A DNA stretch of 64,000 nt from Xanthomonas euroxanthea (GCF_900476395.1 NZ_UIHB01000001.1:6217-70216), one strand, 5' to 3'. Positions 8,603 through 17,885 are shown, counted from the first letter of the stretch. Program-made: numbers and translations. The notes: generated by a model not told the origin, from the sequence alone.

Positions 8603-10063
8603 TCACAGCAGCGGGGACAGCAGCCGTGCGCAGGCTTCGGGCAGCCGGGAGCGCCACAACGGCCGATGGCGGACAAAGCGCACTTCCTGCGCGTGCTGCA
8701 GGTCGGCGTCGATCAAGCCGGCCAGTTCGGCCGCGACCGCCTGGTCGCGGAACAGCATCGACAGCTCGAAGTTCAGGCGAAAGCTGCGGCTGTCGAAATT
8801 GGCGCTGCCGACGATGCAGACGTCGTCGTCGGCCAGCAGCGCCTTGGTGTGCAGCATGCGCGGGCCATATTCGTAGATGCGCACGCCGGCCTCGAGCAGC
8901 TCGTCGAAATACGAACGCGCCGCGTAGGTGACCAGACGCGAGTCGCTGACGCGCGGCACCAGCAGGCGCACGTCCAGCCCGCCCAATGCGGCCGAGGTCA
9001 GCGCCATACGCGCGGCCTCGCCGGGGACGAAGTACGGCGTGACCAGCCAGACCCGATGCCGGGCTTCGTGAATCGCAGCGACCATCAGCCGGTGGATGGA
9101 CTCCCACGAGGAATCCGGCCCGGAGATCAGCACCTGCGCGTCGACATCGCCCTGCGCGCGGCTTGGCACGTCCTCGGGCCAGAGCTGCTGGCCGTGGAAC
9201 GCGGCGCGACCCTGCCCGGTGGCGTAGAGCCAGTCTTCCAGGAACACCAGCTGCAGGCTGCGCACCACGTGGCCCTGCAGGCGCACGTGCAGGTCGCGAT
9301 AGGCATCGCTGCGGACCTGCTCGTTCTCTTCGTCGGTGACGTTGATGCCGCCGGTGAAGCCGATCCTGCCGTCGATCACGACCACCTTGCGGTGGGTACG
9401 CAGGTTCAGCCACGGCCGCTTGAACGGCTTGAGCAGCTGGGACGGATGGAACCAGGCGGTCTCCACGCCGGCCGCACGCAGCGTCCGCAGGCTGCGCCGG
9501 GTCATCGCCGACGAGCCCACCGCATCCATCAGCAGGCGCACCTTGACGCCGGCGCGTGCGCGCTCCATCAGTGCATCGCAGATCGCGGTGCCGCTGTGGT
9601 CGGGCTGGAAGATGTAGTACTCCAGATGGATGTGGTCGCGCGCACCGCGGATGGCCTCGATGATGGCCGCATAGGTGGCCGCGCCATCCACCAGCCAGTG
9701 CACCTCGGTGGCGCTGCTGGGGGCCAGGCCGGTGGTGGACTGGGCGATCTTGGCCAGCTCGGTGCAGTCTGCATCCGGCGGGCAGACGCTGCTATAGCTC
9801 TCCATGCCCGAGCGCGAGCGGCCGCGCCGCAGCCGCTGGCGTTTGACCTTCTGCGGGCCGAGCCAGTAGTAGATCAGCAGGCCCAGGTACGGCAGCGCGG
9901 CCAGCGACAGCACCCAGCTGAGCGTGGCCACCGGCTCGCGCTTCTGCAGCACGATCCAGCTGGCGATCCACAGCAGGTACAGCACATAGGCGGCCAGGAG
10001 TAGCGCTTCGAGGTGGGGAACGGTGGCCAGCCGATCCCACGCGCCCTGTACGGATGCGAGCAT
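8603..10063 (-). CDS. cls: Cardiolipin synthase
   Basis: This 486-residue phospholipase D-superfamily enzyme is predicted to make cardiolipin at the inner membrane from two phosphatidylglycerols. Two N-terminal membrane helices (about 18-40 and 47-67) precede two HKD motifs, HRKVVVIDGRIGFTGG and HTKALLADDDVCIVGSANFD. The second is followed by the typical SRSFRLNFE. The length matches bacterial ClsA/Cls. Xanthomonas also has an unusual bifunctional cardiolipin/phosphatidylethanolamine synthase elsewhere, but this gene has the standard architecture. It may be co-transcribed with the small membrane protein gene 74 nt downstream. Confidence 0.93.
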   Translation of the reverse strand: MLASVQGAWDRLATVPHLEALLLAAYVLYLLWIASWIVLQKREPVATLSWVLSLAALPYLGLLIYYWLGPQKVKRQRLRRGRSRSGMESYSSVCPPDADCTELAKIAQSTTGLAPSSATEVHWLVDGAATYAAIIEAIRGARDHIHLEYYIFQPDHSGTAICDALMERARAGVKVRLLMDAVGSSAMTRRSLRTLRAAGVETAWFHPSQLLKPFKRPWLNLRTHRKVVVIDGRIGFTGGINVTDEENEQVRSDAYRDLHVRLQGHVVRSLQLVFLEDWLYATGQGRAAFHGQQLWPEDVPSRAQGDVDAQVLISGPDSSWESIHRLMVAAIHEARHRVWLVTPYFVPGEAARMALTSAALGGLDVRLLVPRVSDSRLVTYAARSYFDELLEAGVRIYEYGPRMLHTKALLADDDVCIVGSANFDSRSFRLNFELSMLFRDQAVAAELAGLIDADLQHAQEVRFVRHRPLWRSRLPEACARLLSPLL

Positions 10064-10199
10064 GCGCGGATTCTACGGGCCGCACGCGCCGCTGCGATGA
10101 CCGGGCGACCAACACGATCGCCGCGCCGGGCCTGAAAGCTTCATCGTGGCGCTGCGCGTGGTCGCATTGCCTGAGACCTGCCGGCCGTACGATGGCGCG

Positions 10200-11294
10200 A
10201 TGGCAACTGCGATCAAGGGCCGCGGTGCGACCGGCCACCTCCCCGGACGCTTCGAAACCACCACCCAGCAGGCAGTGGACGATGGCTGGTACGCCGACGA
10301 CAGCGAGGAGTTCGCCGCGCCGGCGTTACGTACGCAGGTCACCGAGGAAACCGCGCGCAGCATCATCAGCCGCAATCAATCGCCGGACATCGGCTTCTCG
10401 CAATCGGTCAATCCGTACCGTGGCTGCGAGCATGGCTGCAGTTACTGCTTTGCGCGGCCCTCGCATGCGTATCTCAACCTGTCGCCCGGGCTGGATTTCG
10501 AGACCAAGCTGTTCGCCAAGACCAATGCACCGGAGCTGCTGCGGCGCGAACTGTCGCGCCCCGGCTATGTGCCCAGCCCGATCGCGCTGGGCATCAACAC
10601 CGATGCGTATCAGCCGATCGAGCGCAAACGCGCACTGACGCGGCGCCTGATCGAGGTGCTGTGGGAGACCCGGCACCCGTTCACGCTGATCACCAAGAAT
10701 GCGTTGGTCACGCGCGATCTGGATCTGCTCGCACCGCTGGCACGCGAGGGCCTGGTCAACGTGCATTTTTCGGTGACCACGCTGGACCCGCATCTGTCGG
10801 CCAGGCTGGAACCGCGTGCGTCCGCACCGCATGCCCGCCTGCGCGCGATGCGGGCACTGCACGAGGCCGGCGTGCCGGTCGGGGTGATGGCCGCGCCGGT
10901 GATCCCGTGGATCAACGACCATGAGCTGGAGGCGATCCTGCAGGCCGCGTCCGATGCCGGCGCGCACAGTGCCGGCTACGTGCTGCTGCGGCTGCCACAC
11001 GAAGTGGCGCCGCTGTTCCGCGACTGGTTGCAGACCCATCACCCGCAACGCGCAGCGCATGTGATGAGCACGATCCAGCAACTGCGCGGCGGCAAGGACT
11101 ACGACAGCGCCTTCGGCGCACGCATGCGCGGCCAAGGCGTGTACGCGGAGTTGCTGGCACGCCGCTTCGCCCTGGCCCACCGCCGCAGCGGTTTCGACGC
11201 CCGCGCCATGCCGGCGTTGGACACCGGCAAGTTCCGGCGCCCTGCTCCACCGGCCAAGCCGGTACCGCAATCGCCGCAAGGCAGTCTGTTCTAG
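10200..11294 (+). CDS. PA0069-family radical SAM protein (SplB-like)
   Basis: This 364-residue radical S-adenosylmethionine protein carries a CxxxCxxC iron-sulfur motif (CEHGCSYC, Cys76, Cys80 and Cys83 from this start) in the context NPYRGCEHGCSYCFARPSHAYL. That context is characteristic of the PA0069 group, which resembles spore photoproduct lyase. The downstream TLITKNALVTRDLDLLAPLA and VPVGVMAAPVIPWINDHELE fit the radical SAM barrel. I placed the start at the ATG at 10200 because the residues before it are not conserved in character. The substrate is unknown. A repeat region follows directly after the stop. Confidence 0.9.
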   Translation: MATAIKGRGATGHLPGRFETTTQQAVDDGWYADDSEEFAAPALRTQVTEETARSIISRNQSPDIGFSQSVNPYRGCEHGCSYCFARPSHAYLNLSPGLDFETKLFAKTNAPELLRRELSRPGYVPSPIALGINTDAYQPIERKRALTRRLIEVLWETRHPFTLITKNALVTRDLDLLAPLAREGLVNVHFSVTTLDPHLSARLEPRASAPHARLRAMRALHEAGVPVGVMAAPVIPWINDHELEAILQAASDAGAHSAGYVLLRLPHEVAPLFRDWLQTHHPQRAAHVMSTIQQLRGGKDYDSAFGARMRGQGVYAELLARRFALAHRRSGFDARAMPALDTGKFRRPAPPAKPVPQSPQGSLF

Positions 11295-11295
11295 G

Positions 11296-11400
11296 GGCGG
11301 GAAGTCGGGAATGGAGAATCGGGAATCGGAACAGCAAGAGCCGCGCTATTGCGAATTGCTGTTGCCGTTGCGATTCCCTACTCCCGATTCCCTATTCCCC
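11296..11400. repeat. Xanthomonas-type GGGAATCGGGAAT inverted repeat
   Basis: Left arm about 11296-11330 contains three CGGGAAT-like units. The right arm about 11370-11400 carries the reverse complement (CGATTCCCTACTCCCGATTCC). They would fold into a long stem between two convergent genes. The element reaches into the last codons of the minus-strand oxygenase gene. Similar GGGAATCGGGAAT repeats are common between Xanthomonas genes. Confidence 0.8.
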
Positions 11401-12093
11401 GCCGTACAAGGCGCTTGCCGACTGGAACAGGATCCAGCTGGTGGCAATGAACTTGTCGCCGCCGACCGGGCGGTTGCCGCGGTGGGTGTGGGTGAAGGCG
11501 GTGGGGGCGATCAGCAGGCTGCCGGTGCGCGGGCGGGCCTTGCGCTGCTGGAACAGGAATTCGGTTTCGCCCTGTTCGAACTCCTCGTTGAGGTACAGCG
11601 TCCACAGCAGATGGCGGTGCAGCGTGTCGGCGCTGGCATCGCGTGGATACAGTTCGCAATGCCAGTACGGGTAGCCGCCCTGGTCGGCGGTGTACCACTG
11701 CAGGTTGATCGCGCCCGGGCGCAGGCAGGTGCGGGCCAGGTCGCCCAGCGCCTGGTCGCTCATCTGCACGATGTCCTCGGCCACCAGCCGGTGCGGGCTG
11801 CCGTCGGCGGTGGTGACCTGCAGCATCAGCGGTGAAATCAGGGCTTGTGGATACTGCCGCAGGTAGGTCAGCACGCCTTCGAACACGGCCTGTTGCAGGC
11901 GGTTTTCCACCGCAGCCCATTCGGCCACGCCGCTGATGCGCAGGTCGCGGCTGTGCTTGAGTTCGGGAAACACGCCGCTGCCCACGCGCCCCGGTTGCAG
12001 CTGCTGGCTGGCGCGCATGCGCTGCACGATGGCGGCGCAATCCTCGCGCGAGATGGCGTCGTCGGTGATCTGGATGAAGTCGGGTTGGTCCAT
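11392..12093 (-). CDS. 2OG-Fe(II) oxygenase (prolyl-hydroxylase-like)
   Basis: This 233-residue protein has the double-stranded beta-helix pattern of prolyl-4-hydroxylase-type oxygenases: HCELYP (H145, E147), then LLWTLYLNEEFEQGETEFLFQ, then GSLLIAPTAFTHTHRGNRPVGGDKFIATSW. The distal iron histidine would be H202 or H204, and K214 would bind 2-oxoglutarate. The first iron motif is HxE rather than the usual HxD. The ATG at 12093 was preferred over in-frame upstream ATGs because the residues before MDQPDF are alanine-rich and unlike the family. The substrate is unknown. It is transcribed towards the radical SAM gene. Confidence 0.82.
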   Translation of the reverse strand: MDQPDFIQITDDAISREDCAAIVQRMRASQQLQPGRVGSGVFPELKHSRDLRISGVAEWAAVENRLQQAVFEGVLTYLRQYPQALISPLMLQVTTADGSPHRLVAEDIVQMSDQALGDLARTCLRPGAINLQWYTADQGGYPYWHCELYPRDASADTLHRHLLWTLYLNEEFEQGETEFLFQQRKARPRTGSLLIAPTAFTHTHRGNRPVGGDKFIATSWILFQSASALYGGE

Positions 12094-12282
12094 GCGCACG
12101 ACCATAGCAATCCACGCTGCCGCCTGCACGGCGCGCCCGGCGGCGTAGACGGCCTCGGTCAACGCGTTGCCATGAGGCATCGCCACTGCGTGGCTCGGCG
12201 TTGCGTCGCCCAGAAAGACAGTGCCTCGGCCCGCCTATGCACGCCATGCCGGCAACGCAGATGGCGGCGTGCGCAAGGCAGC

Positions 12283-12318
12283 AACGAAAAAACCCCGCCG
12301 AAGCGGGGTTTTTCGTTA
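12283..12318 (-). terminator. Intrinsic terminator of the FadL gene (bidirectional)
   Basis: A near-perfect stem AACGAAAAAACCCCGC / GCGGGGTTTTTCGTT with a CGAA loop lies about 20 nt past the stop codon of the FadL-family gene. A and T tracts on both sides would let it work in either direction. Confidence 0.88.
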
Positions 12319-12338
12319 CACGCGTGGTGCTACGACGA

Positions 12339-13679
12339 TCAGAACTTGTAGTTGACCGAAGCGGCCAGCACGTCGCCCTTCACCTTGTAGCTGCCCGCCA
12401 GACGGTCGCCGGTGGCGCTGACGGTGTCGCTGGTCGGGTCGCTGGTGAACAGGTGGGTGTAACCGAAGTTGTATTCGGCCTGCTGCGACGGACGCCAGCT
12501 CAGACCCAGCGAGACCCACTTGCGGCTCGCATCCGGCACGCGCACGTCGCGGTGCTCGGCAGTGGTCGGGGTCTGGTCGTAGGCCAGGCCGCCACGCAGG
12601 GTCAGCGTCTCGCTCATGCGGTAATCGGCACCGATCGAGGCGAAGGTGGTGTCGCGGTAGGAGAAGTCCAGCACGGTGTTGGGCTGGTTGGAGGCGAAGT
12701 CCAGCGTGACCTGGTCGAACTTGCTCCAGGCGGTGCGCGTGACGTCGGCCATGATCGACCACTGCTCGTTCACGTTGTGGGTGAAGCTGGCCGTGGCACT
12801 GGCCGGCAACTTCACGGTTGCACGGCCGCTGGTGTCGATGAAGGTGCCTGGTGCTGCATTTGCGAAGACCGCAGCGGCGCCGCCGGGCATGGTGAAATCG
12901 ACGTCCGCGCCGGTGATCTTGTGCTCCACTTCCGAGCGGTAGCTGAAACCGATGTGGGTGTTCTCATCGATACTGAACAGGCCGCCGAGGGTGAAGCCCA
13001 CTTCAGTGCTGTGGCCCTTCATCTTCAGCGCGCCATCGGCATTGCCCGGTGCGAAACCCGGCACCCGCGAGCGCGCCAGGATCGAACCGGCGTCCACTGC
13101 GTTGCGCAGTTCGATATCCAGGCGCTCGGCGAACACCGACGCACCGAAGGACACGTACGGGTTCACGTCGTAGGAGAACGCGACGTTGAAATCGATCGCC
13201 TGCAGCTCGGTCTTGGTGCCGTGGTAACGGCCGACCCAGTTGCTGTCGTATTCGGTCTTGAAGCCGAACGGCACGGTCAGCGAGGTACCCAGGTGCATGT
13301 TGTCGTTCTCGCCGAACGGCACATGGAAGTACATCGCCGGGACCGGCGCGATCATGCCGGCATCGCCGCCATTGCCGCCGGAGACCGGGGCGCCATTGGC
13401 GTAGGTGGCGGTGTCGGGCTGGAACTTGGCCGAGAAGCTGATGGCGCTGACGTCGGCCTGGAACAGGCGACCGTCCAGCTGGCGCATGCCGGCCGGGTTG
13501 TTGGCGATGATCGAGGCATCGTCCGGGGCGCTGCCGGAACCTGCGAAGGCGCGGCCAAGACCCTTGGCGCTGTTTTCCTTCAGCTGGAAGGCGGCGCCGT
13601 GGGCCTGGCCAACGGCCAATACGCCGGCGATACCGACGGCCAACAGGGTGGCGCGGCTGAGAGTGGAAGCGGTAGACAT
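12339..13679 (-). CDS. FadL/OmpP1/TodX-family outer membrane transporter
   Basis: This 446-residue outer-membrane beta-barrel imports hydrophobic compounds such as long-chain fatty acids. It has a signal peptide (residues 1-28, cleaved near AHGAAFQ) and the mature FadL N-terminus AAFQLKENSAKGLGRAFAGS. The family motif ASIIANNPAGMRQLDG and many amphipathic strands follow, ending in aromatic YKF. The ATG at 13679 is preceded by GGAGAG; residues encoded further upstream are not signal-like. A sigma70-like promoter and a terminator frame the gene as a single transcription unit. Confidence 0.93.
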   Translation of the reverse strand: MSTASTLSRATLLAVGIAGVLAVGQAHGAAFQLKENSAKGLGRAFAGSGSAPDDASIIANNPAGMRQLDGRLFQADVSAISFSAKFQPDTATYANGAPVSGGNGGDAGMIAPVPAMYFHVPFGENDNMHLGTSLTVPFGFKTEYDSNWVGRYHGTKTELQAIDFNVAFSYDVNPYVSFGASVFAERLDIELRNAVDAGSILARSRVPGFAPGNADGALKMKGHSTEVGFTLGGLFSIDENTHIGFSYRSEVEHKITGADVDFTMPGGAAAVFANAAPGTFIDTSGRATVKLPASATASFTHNVNEQWSIMADVTRTAWSKFDQVTLDFASNQPNTVLDFSYRDTTFASIGADYRMSETLTLRGGLAYDQTPTTAEHRDVRVPDASRKWVSLGLSWRPSQQAEYNFGYTHLFTSDPTSDTVSATGDRLAGSYKVKGDVLAASVNYKF

Positions 13680-13792
13680 AAGATGGTGCTCTCCGGATAA
13701 AGACTGCAGTGGTCGGTACAGCGCCCGCGCCCAGCGCCAAGTGGCTGCTGGAGCGCGCCGGAGACCCCCCCCCGACATACGACGCCGTACGC

Positions 13793-13820
13793 AGTATACC
13801 CACCACAATTAACCGAACAA
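13793..13820 (-). promoter_or_regulatory. Predicted sigma70-like promoter for the FadL gene
   Basis: On the minus strand, TTGTTC (13820-13815), a 16-nt spacer and TATACT (13798-13793) form a good -35/-10 pair about 115 nt before the FadL start. A run of nine C (plus-strand reading) lies in the leader near 13765-13773. Confidence 0.5.
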
Positions 13821-13896
13821 TAACGAAGCGCGTATTGATCGGCCGGACAGGTTAGGGGTGGGTTCAGGAGCGTGAACCCGCTAGAGTGCCACTCCG

Positions 13897-14589
13897 ATGT
13901 TCGTCTCCCTCCCCTCCCGCAAGAAACCCACCCCGCGCTGGGCGGTGCCGTTGCTGTTCGCCACCGTCTGGCTGGCCTATCTGTGGTCGATCAGCCGGCC
14001 CGGTGAGGCGCGCAACACGCTGTGGCTGGACTGGGGCGCGCTGTCCAGTGGCGTGTCCAACCTGGGCGATTGGTGGGCGACGCTGCGTGACGGCAGCGTG
14101 CTGCGGCTGTTCACCGCGCTGTTCCTGCATGCGGACTGGTCGCACCTGCTCGGCAACCTGGTGTTCCTGCTGATCTTCGGGCTGCCGGCCGAGCGCATTC
14201 TCGGGCCATGGCGCCTGCTGCTGCTGTTCCTGGTCGGCGGCGCGGCCTCCAACCTGGCGGCGATCTTCGCGATCGGCACTCCGGACCGGGTGATCATCGG
14301 TGCCTCCGGCGCGGTGTCGGCATTGATCGGCACCTATCTGGCGCTGTTTCCCGGCGCCAAGCTGGGCGTGGTGCTGCCGCTGGGGGTGTTTCTGGAATTC
14401 ATCCGCGTGCCGGCGCCGTTGCTGATCGGCGCCTGGGCGCTGCTGCAGGTGGTGTTCGCCTACATCGGCCCGGCCTTCGGCATGGTGGCGTGGTCGGCGC
14501 ATATCGCCGGGTTCGTGTTCGGCATCGTCTACGGGCTGTACGTGCGCGCGGCGATCGCGCGGCGGCTGCGCAAGCGCCACGGCTTCTAG
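13897..14589 (+). CDS. Rhomboid-family intramembrane serine protease
   Basis: This 230-residue polytopic protein has the rhomboid signature. HADWSHLLGNLVFLLIFG forms the second helix motif. GASGAVSALIG holds the catalytic serine. SAHIAGFVFGIVYG holds the catalytic histidine. About six membrane helices are visible. Rhomboids cleave transmembrane substrates within the bilayer; the substrate here is unknown. It is transcribed divergently from the FadL gene and lies 82 nt before the DUF1820 gene on the same strand. Confidence 0.92.
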   Translation: MFVSLPSRKKPTPRWAVPLLFATVWLAYLWSISRPGEARNTLWLDWGALSSGVSNLGDWWATLRDGSVLRLFTALFLHADWSHLLGNLVFLLIFGLPAERILGPWRLLLLFLVGGAASNLAAIFAIGTPDRVIIGASGAVSALIGTYLALFPGAKLGVVLPLGVFLEFIRVPAPLLIGAWALLQVVFAYIGPAFGMVAWSAHIAGFVFGIVYGLYVRAAIARRLRKRHGF

Positions 14590-14671
14590 CGCGGCGCCAA
14601 CGGGGCAAGGCGCCCCCGGGCGCAGTGATGCGCGGCCGCGCGCTGCATAGTGGCGCGCCTATAATCGCCGC

Positions 14672-14992
14672 ATGTCCAAGCCTCTGTACAAAGTCACCTT
14701 CCTCAATCACGGCAAGGTCTACGAGCTCTACGCCCGCCAGGTCACCGGCAGCCATCTGTGGGGGTTCAACCAGATCGGCGAGCTGGTGTTCGACGTGCAC
14801 GACGGGCTGGTGGTCGATCCCACCGAAGAGCGCCTGCGCGAAGAGTTCGGCAACACCAAGACGCTGCACCTGCCGATGCAGAGCATCGTGCGCATCGAGG
14901 AAGTCGAGAAGAAGGGCCAGTCGGTGATCCGCGACGCCACCACCGGCGACAAGGTGGTCACGCCGTTCCCGTTGCCGACCAAGCCGCGCTGA
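14672..14992 (+). CDS. DUF1820 family protein
   Basis: This 106-residue cytosolic protein of the DUF1820 family is common in Gammaproteobacteria and has no assigned function. Recognisable segments are KPLYKVTFLNHGKVYELYAR, FNQIGELVFDVHDGLVVDP and IVRIEEVEKKGQSVI. There is no signal peptide or membrane helix. Its stop codon overlaps the ATG of the next gene (TGATG), so the dehydrogenase is translationally coupled to it. Confidence 0.88.
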   Translation: MSKPLYKVTFLNHGKVYELYARQVTGSHLWGFNQIGELVFDVHDGLVVDPTEERLREEFGNTKTLHLPMQSIVRIEEVEKKGQSVIRDATTGDKVVTPFPLPTKPR

Positions 14993-15978
14993 TGCGCATC
15001 CTGGTGCCCGACGATTACCAGGGCGCCGTGCGTCACCTGCCCTGCCTGCAGCGCCTGCACGGCCACGATGTGCAGGTGCTGGGCGCGCTGGCCACCGATC
15101 CCAACGAATGGGCCGAGCGGCTGGTCGAAGCCGATGCGCTGGTGCTGATCCGCGAGCGCACCCGCGTGGACGCCACGCTGTTGCGGCGGCTGCCGCGCCT
15201 GAAGTTGATCAGCCAGACCGGTCGCATCGGCGCGCACGTGGACGTGGCCGCGTGCACCGAATTCGGGGTGGCGGTGGCCGAAGGCGTCGGCTCGCCGGTG
15301 GCGCCGGCCGAACTGACCTGGGCCCTGATCCTGTCGGCCAGCCGGCGCCTGAGCGAGTACCAGCGCGCGTTGCACCAGGGCCGCTGGCAGGCGCTGGGCG
15401 ATCCCGGCCTGGGACGCGGAGTGCACGGGCGCACCCTGGGGATCTGGAGTTATGGGCGGATCGGCCAGCGCGTGGCCGGCTTCGGGCGTGCGTTCGGCAT
15501 GCAGGTGCTGGTCTGGGGCGGCGACGCCTCGTGCGCACAGGCCGCGCGCGACGGCTTCGCCATCGCCGGCAGCCGCGAGGAACTGTTCGAACGCAGCGAT
15601 GTGCTGTCGCTGCATCGGCGCCTGACGGCGCAAACCCGCCACCAGGTCGGTGCGCAGGATCTGGCGCGGATGCGCCCGGATGCGTTGCTGGTCAACACCA
15701 GCCGCGCCGAGCTGATCGCGCCCGGCGCCTTGCTGGCCGCGCTGGATGCGGGCCGGCCGGCACAGGCGGCGGTGGATGTGTTCGAGCGCGAGCCGGTGCT
15801 GGATGCGCGCGATCCGTTGCTGCAACACCCGCGCGTGCTGGCGACGCCGCATCTGGGCTACGTGGAAAGCGACAGCTACGCGCTGTACTTCGAGGCGGCT
15901 TTCGACAACGTGCTGGCATTTGCCGCAGGGACGCCGCGCAATCTGGTCAATCCCGAGGCGCTGGCGGTAGCGCGGTAA
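14992..15978 (+). CDS. D-isomer-specific 2-hydroxyacid dehydrogenase family protein
   Basis: This 328-residue NAD(P)-dependent oxidoreductase belongs to the D-2-hydroxyacid dehydrogenase family. The catalytic triad positions are visible: Arg in NTSRAELI, Glu in VFEREPV and His in TPHLGY. The Rossmann segment reads GIWSYGRIGQRVAGFGRAFGM, with serine-tyrosine where many members have GxG, although GRIG follows. The substrate cannot be told from sequence. The start ATG overlaps the DUF1820 stop, which fixes the start and suggests an operon. Confidence 0.88.
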   Translation: MRILVPDDYQGAVRHLPCLQRLHGHDVQVLGALATDPNEWAERLVEADALVLIRERTRVDATLLRRLPRLKLISQTGRIGAHVDVAACTEFGVAVAEGVGSPVAPAELTWALILSASRRLSEYQRALHQGRWQALGDPGLGRGVHGRTLGIWSYGRIGQRVAGFGRAFGMQVLVWGGDASCAQAARDGFAIAGSREELFERSDVLSLHRRLTAQTRHQVGAQDLARMRPDALLVNTSRAELIAPGALLAALDAGRPAQAAVDVFEREPVLDARDPLLQHPRVLATPHLGYVESDSYALYFEAAFDNVLAFAAGTPRNLVNPEALAVAR

Positions 15979-16013
15979 CGCTGGTTTGACGTGGTGATCG
16001 CGTGTTCGGGAAG

Positions 16014-16045
16014 GCTTGTCGCGACCGGGGTCGCTCCTACAAAAG
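16014..16045. repeat. REP-like palindrome
   Basis: The sequence CTTGTCGCGACCGGGGTCGCTCCTACAA has a GCGACC-GG-GGTCGC core (16021-16034). It resembles the REP sequences (GTAGGAGCGACC type) scattered between genes in Xanthomonas and Pseudomonas. It lies between convergent genes. Confidence 0.65.
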
Positions 16046-16177
16046 CATTGGCGCTCGATAGTGCCTCGCTGCGGCAGGGCCCAGGGGCGAGGTCAAACAC
16101 GCCAGCGCTGGGCGGTTGGGTTATCGAGAGAGCCATGCAGCAAGCGTGCAGGGCCGCGCGTATCGATCGCGCCGGGC

Positions 16178-16204
16178 GCGCAGCGGGTGATGCACCCGCT
16201 GCGC
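16178..16204 (-). terminator. Hairpin after ctpA
   Basis: A perfect 12-bp stem GCGCAGCGGGTG / CACCCGCTGCGC with a 3-nt loop starts 10 nt after the ctpA stop on the minus strand. No T run follows. It is a likely transcript-end or mRNA-stabilising hairpin. Confidence 0.5.
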
Positions 16205-16214
16205 TGTGGCCGGA

Positions 16215-17744
16215 TTACTTGACCGGTTCGGCCGGCTTGGGCTTGTCCGCAGGCGCAGCCGGTTGGGCCGGTTGGGCCGGCGTGGCCGGCTTGGCCTTTT
16301 CCGCCGGTTCGCTCGGTTTGTCGGCAGGCTTGGGCTTGTCGGCCGCTGCCGGGCGCGCGGCAGGCGGCTTGGGGTCGGCCGCGGGCTTGGCGGCCTTGGC
16401 CTTCTGCGCTGCCTGCGCCTTGGCCTTGAGCGCGGCTTGCGCCTTGGCCGCCGAGCCGGGCTGCTTGAGCTCGGCCAGCGCGGCGGCGATCGGGCCATCG
16501 CCCGGCAAGACGTCGCCGGCGCTGTAGCCCTCCTCGCCTTCGGCATCGCCGCGCAGATGGCCCGGCAGCGTGGCTTCGCTGAAGTCGGTCAGGCTGGCCG
16601 GCACATCGGCGTCGCCCGGTTGCGGTTCCGGGGTGAGCAGCACTTCCGGCACGATGCCGCTGGCCTGGATCGACTTGCCGCTGGGTGTGTAATAGCGCGC
16701 GGTGGTCAGCTTGACCGAGTCGCCGTTGTCCAGCGGCAGCACGGTCTGCACCGAGCCCTTGCCGAAGGTGCGGCTGCCGATGATGCGCGCGCGCTGGTTG
16801 TCGCGTAGCGCTCCGGCCAGCACTTCCGACGCGCTGGCCGAGCCGGCGTCCACCAGCACCACCACCGGTGCGCCGCCGAGCAGATCGCCCGGGGTGGCAT
16901 CGAACTTGGCATCGCTGATGGAGATGCGCCCGCGCGTGCTGACGATGTTGCCCTTGTCGAGCAGATCGTCGGCCACCTGCACCGCCGAGGTCAGCAGGCC
17001 GCCAGGGTTGCTGCGCAGGTCCAGCACCAGGCCGCGCAACTTGCCGCCGGCCTGCAGCTGCTTGAGGTTCTTCTGGAAATCGGCACCGGTGTCGGCCTGG
17101 AAGGTGCTGATGCGGATGTAGCCATAGCCCGGTTCCAGCAGCTTGCTGCGCACGCTGGCCACGCGGATGGTCTCGCGCTGCAGGGTGACGTCGAACGGCT
17201 TGGGCGCCTTGTCGCGCACGATGGTCAGCACGACCTTGCTGCCGGATTCGCCACGCAGCGGTTCCATCGCCTTGCTGGCGTCGATCGGCTTGCCGTCGAT
17301 GGCCACGATGACGTCGCCGGCGCGGATGCCGGCACGCGCGGCCGGGGTGTCGTCGATCGGCGCAATCACCTTGAGCGTGTTGTCCTGCTGCTGCAGCAAT
17401 TCCACGCCGATGCCGTCGTAGGCGCCGGTGGCCTGCTCGTCGAAGGCTTCGGCATCTTCCTTGTCGAAATAGGTGCTGTGCGGGTCCAGGTCCGAGAGCA
17501 GGCCGCGCACCGCCGCGTGCATCAGCTTCTTGTCTTCGACCGGGTCGACGTAGGCCTGCTTGACCGCGTTGTACACCGCCACGAAGCGGCGGATCTCGTC
17601 CAGCGGCACCTTGGACACGGCGGCTTCGTTGGCTTCCGGATCGTCCGCAGTGGCCTGGGCGGCGGCGGGACTGGCTTTCTGCGCCCAACCGGGTGAGGCG
17701 AACAACGCCAGCGACAGGGCAACGGACAGGACGGCTACGCGCAT
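16215..17744 (-). CDS. ctpA: S41-family carboxyl-terminal processing protease
   Basis: This 509-residue periplasmic serine protease has a signal peptide (1-21, cleaved after GWA). A PDZ domain follows (YDGIGVELLQQQDN to GDVIVAIDGKPIDASKAM), then the S41 core, with the catalytic serine in GSASASEVLAGAL and the lysine in RTFGKGSVQTVLPL. After about residue 390 the chain becomes a long low-complexity tail rich in Ala, Lys and Pro, ending PAEPVK. The tail is unusual in length and may bind the cell wall or a partner. It lies downstream of the EnvC-type gene, a pairing conserved in many Gammaproteobacteria. The ATG at 17744 was chosen because it starts the signal peptide. Confidence 0.92.
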   Translation of the reverse strand: MRVAVLSVALSLALFASPGWAQKASPAAAQATADDPEANEAAVSKVPLDEIRRFVAVYNAVKQAYVDPVEDKKLMHAAVRGLLSDLDPHSTYFDKEDAEAFDEQATGAYDGIGVELLQQQDNTLKVIAPIDDTPAARAGIRAGDVIVAIDGKPIDASKAMEPLRGESGSKVVLTIVRDKAPKPFDVTLQRETIRVASVRSKLLEPGYGYIRISTFQADTGADFQKNLKQLQAGGKLRGLVLDLRSNPGGLLTSAVQVADDLLDKGNIVSTRGRISISDAKFDATPGDLLGGAPVVVLVDAGSASASEVLAGALRDNQRARIIGSRTFGKGSVQTVLPLDNGDSVKLTTARYYTPSGKSIQASGIVPEVLLTPEPQPGDADVPASLTDFSEATLPGHLRGDAEGEEGYSAGDVLPGDGPIAAALAELKQPGSAAKAQAALKAKAQAAQKAKAAKPAADPKPPAARPAAADKPKPADKPSEPAEKAKPATPAQPAQPAAPADKPKPAEPVK

Positions 17745-17885
17745 GAAGCACTCCGACAAAGAGATAAGACGCCCCGCAACGGAGCGGCCTGGATTATGCG
17801 CGAAGCGGCGGTAAATCCGCGTTGACTTGGCAGGGCCAGGTCGGGCCACGGTCATGCACCGGCGCGCGCGTGGCCTGGGTGGGGC

